From: Bacillota bacterium
GTDB lineage: Bacteria > Bacillota > Clostridia > Christensenellales > Aristaeellaceae
Direction of reading: 5' to 3'
Assembly: GCA_023459275.1 (NCBI GenBank)
Contig: JAEWVC010000077.1
Coordinates: forward strand, 1 to 14,988
Length of the DNA: 14,988 nt
The notes under the pieces were generated by a model. It searched no databases. It saw only the letters and a list, made by a program, of their open reading frames with translations, and was not told the origin of the DNA. Both the position numbers and the translations under genes were made by a program. This document shows, one piece after another, positions 13,584-14,988 of the stretch. Each line of letters starts with the position of its first letter. The stretch's first letter is position 1.

Positions 13584-13611
13584 TTGACTATCCTTTTGGG
13601 TATGTTATAAT
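13584..13611 (+). promoter_or_regulatory. Strong extended -10 promoter of the DegV-family gene
   Basis: TTGACT at 13584-13589 and a perfect TATAAT at 13606-13611 are 16 bases apart, with TG at 13603-13604 giving an extended -10 element. The ATG follows at 13662. This separates the DegV gene from the surface-protein run. Confidence 0.82.
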
Positions 13612-13661
13612 CTAATATTGAAGGAAAAGCAACTGAATTCATAAATGAATGGAGCAGTTTA

Positions 13662-14516
13662 ATGGAAAACATGGAAAAAGTGGCGCTGATTACCGATTCC
13701 TCCTGTGATCTGTCGCAAGACCAGCTGGACAGGCATCACATTCATATGCTCCCGCTGCGTGTTCTGTCCTCCGCGGGGGAATTTAGGGACCGGCTGGAAA
13801 TATCCGAAGAAGAGCTGTACGCCCTGATGGAGCAGGAGCTTCCCAAGACCAGCCTGCCCTACCCCGAGGATGTGACCGCGCTGTATACGAAACTTCGGGC
13901 GGAAGGCACCACGCATATCCTTCACATTTCCATTTCCTCCGGCCTGAGCGGGACGTATAACATGGTGAAGGCCGTGACAAAAGAGTTTGAAAGCGGCATG
14001 GAGATCGCCCTCATCGACAGCCGGACCATCTCCACCGGCGTGGGGATGATGGCTCTTGCCGCCGCGGAGGCGCTGGAAAGCGGCAGCTCCTTTGAACAGG
14101 CCGTGGAAAAAGCAAAGGCCGTCCGGGAAACGCAGCTTGGGGTGTTTATCATCAAAACGCTGGAGTTCCTGCGCAAGGGCGGCAGAATCGGCCTGGTGGA
14201 AGGCGTGATCGGCACAATCCTGCAGCTGAAGCCGGTGATCTTTGTGAACCATGACGGCATCTATCAAACCCTGGCCAAGGCCCGGGGGTATACCAACGCC
14301 CTGGACGCCATGGTGCGGGAAACGGTGGCCCGCTTTGGCAAGCGCAAGGTCCGCCTCTCCGTTGTCCACGGCGCGGCCGCCGCCGAAGCGCAGCATCTTA
14401 TGGACCGCCTGAAGGAACTGCTGAACGTTACGGAAAGCTTTATCAGCTCCGTAAGCCCTGTGCTGGCCGTGCATACGGGGCCGGGGCTGCTGGGGATCGT
14501 AGCCCACGAAGCCTGA
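13662..14516 (+). CDS. DegV family protein (FakB-type fatty-acid-binding)
   Basis: This 284-residue protein has the usual DegV length and motifs: TDSSCDL (11-17), TSLP (63-66), ISSGLSGTYN (91-100), DSRTIS near 119-124, LEFLRKGGRIG (167-177), LKP (189-191) and HTGPG near the end (271-275). In Bacillota these cytoplasmic proteins bind a fatty acid and present it to the kinase FakA, which forms the acyl phosphate used in phospholipid synthesis. The kinase is not in this window, as is common for stand-alone DegV paralogues. GGAG at 13651-13654 lies seven bases before the chosen ATG; a second ATG at 13671 is less well placed. Its 3' end overlaps the oppositely oriented partial gene. Family membership is certain; which fatty acid it binds, and whether it is the main FakB, is not determinable. 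Confidence 0.95.
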   Translation: MENMEKVALITDSSCDLSQDQLDRHHIHMLPLRVLSSAGEFRDRLEISEEELYALMEQELPKTSLPYPEDVTALYTKLRAEGTTHILHISISSGLSGTYNMVKAVTKEFESGMEIALIDSRTISTGVGMMALAAAEALESGSSFEQAVEKAKAVRETQLGVFIIKTLEFLRKGGRIGLVEGVIGTILQLKPVIFVNHDGIYQTLAKARGYTNALDAMVRETVARFGKRKVRLSVVHGAAAAEAQHLMDRLKELLNVTESFISSVSPVLAVHTGPGLLGIVAHEA

Positions 14517-14988
14517 GCCCGGAATGGGGCGGCGGATGCCTTCCGCCGCCTCCCGCCCCCGGAGCCTCCCCCAGGTTGAACTTGCCTTCCCCGCCGCCAA
14601 GCGGTGCGGAGGCGGAGGCGTTCAACCGAATGTCCATCAGGGTTCCGGCCGCGTAAGCTACCATCATCGCCGTAAACGCGAATGCTTCCGATTGCTGACG
14701 CACGCTGAATTCCGCCGACATCGCGGCAAGGTTTTTCTTTTCGCGGCTGGCCATGTACTCTTCTTCCACCAATATGACTAGGTCATCGGACGTGGGATTA
14801 TGATATAGCCATCCGCCCGGCTTGCTGTCCCCCAAGCCGTATATCCCCATAGCATTCAAGACATCCGCTGTGATGGTCCCGTTGTTTTCCTTAAAATGTG
14901 CAAGCAGCAATTGCCCTTCGTCCAAACTGAAGCCATCCACTGCCACGCCGTTTAGAAACGCATCATCCTTTTGCTGCTCATCGTCAAG
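14443..14988 (-). CDS. Partial gene of unknown function entering from the right edge
   Basis: The reading frame is open from the right edge of the window, so the true start lies outside. A GTG at 14946 is internal to an open frame and has no clear ribosome binding site. About 180 residues are visible. The first 130 look like a real protein, with acidic and hydrophobic stretches (SLDEGQLLLAHFKENNG, DDLVILVEEEYMASREKK) and a weakly hydrophobic helix with TAMMVAYAAGTLMDI. I recognise no family. The last 45 residues turn abruptly to Gly, Pro and Arg, and the frame runs 74 bases into the 3' end of the DegV gene. That tail looks like non-coding sequence read after a lost stop or a frameshift, so the natural end is probably near 14560. 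Confidence 0.6.
   Translation of the reverse strand, partial: LDDEQQKDDAFLNGVAVDGFSLDEGQLLLAHFKENNGTITADVLNAMGIYGLGDSKPGGWLYHNPTSDDLVILVEEEYMASREKKNLAAMSAEFSVRQQSEAFAFTAMMVAYAAGTLMDIRLNASASAPLGGGEGKFNLGEAPGAGGGGRHPPPHSGLRLRGLRSPAAPAPYARPAQGLRS
14526..14552. terminator. GC-rich hairpin after the DegV gene
   Basis: GGCGGCGGA (14528-14536) pairs with TCCGCCGCC (14542-14550) over a five-base loop, extendable by a G-T and a G-C pair. It begins about ten bases after the DegV stop. No T run follows on either strand, so it is a weak candidate for a terminator between the convergent genes. Confidence 0.4.

Noticed and set aside
13659..14600. Open frame of 313 codons on the - strand opposite the DegV gene
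   Set aside because: Antisense to an unmistakable DegV protein with promoter and ribosome binding site; His/Gln/Gly-rich shadow.

Overview
The window looks like chromosomal DNA of a high-GC Bacillota, most likely a gut- or rumen-type Clostridia. The evidence is AGGAGG-type ribosome binding sites, sigma-A-like promoters, a DegV/FakB-type fatty-acid-binding protein, RCC1-like repeats of the GQCD type and BspA-type leucine-rich repeats. The genus cannot be named from the sequence. No tRNA, rRNA, CRISPR array, transposase or phage gene was seen.

Positions 1-12806 hold seven genes, all on the + strand. A run of 19 C (4-22) lies just upstream of a good promoter (50-78). Next comes a 604-residue membrane protein built of two related six-helix modules (A and B), a short stretch that looks like frameshifted coding sequence (1974-2216), and a secreted seven-bladed RCC1-like propeller (2213-3151). 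A 300-base non-coding stretch with a strong hairpin follows. The arrangement then repeats: module A (3452-4420) and module B (4417-5451) as separate overlapping genes, then two large secreted proteins (5517-8000 and 8069-11410) that each carry the same propeller followed by two SH3-like segments and a long BspA-type LRR region. The run ends with a seven-helix membrane protein with an outer C-terminal domain (11490-12806).

The locus therefore reads as a duplicated cassette: a membrane module pair followed by secreted propeller proteins. The second copy has been enlarged by SH3 and LRR domains and by duplication of the secreted gene. The two large paralogues share 261 bases that differ at only six positions, all silent, which suggests recent duplication or gene conversion. 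The membrane modules belong to no family I can name. A joint role at the cell surface (display, secretion, adhesion or sensing) is inference from layout only.

From 12803 the context changes. A small secreted protein with a DxDGDG loop lies on the - strand (12803-13474) and shares its stop with the preceding gene. It diverges from a DegV-family gene with its own strong promoter (13584-13611; gene 13662-14516). A partial - strand gene of unknown function enters from the right edge and overlaps the end of the DegV gene.
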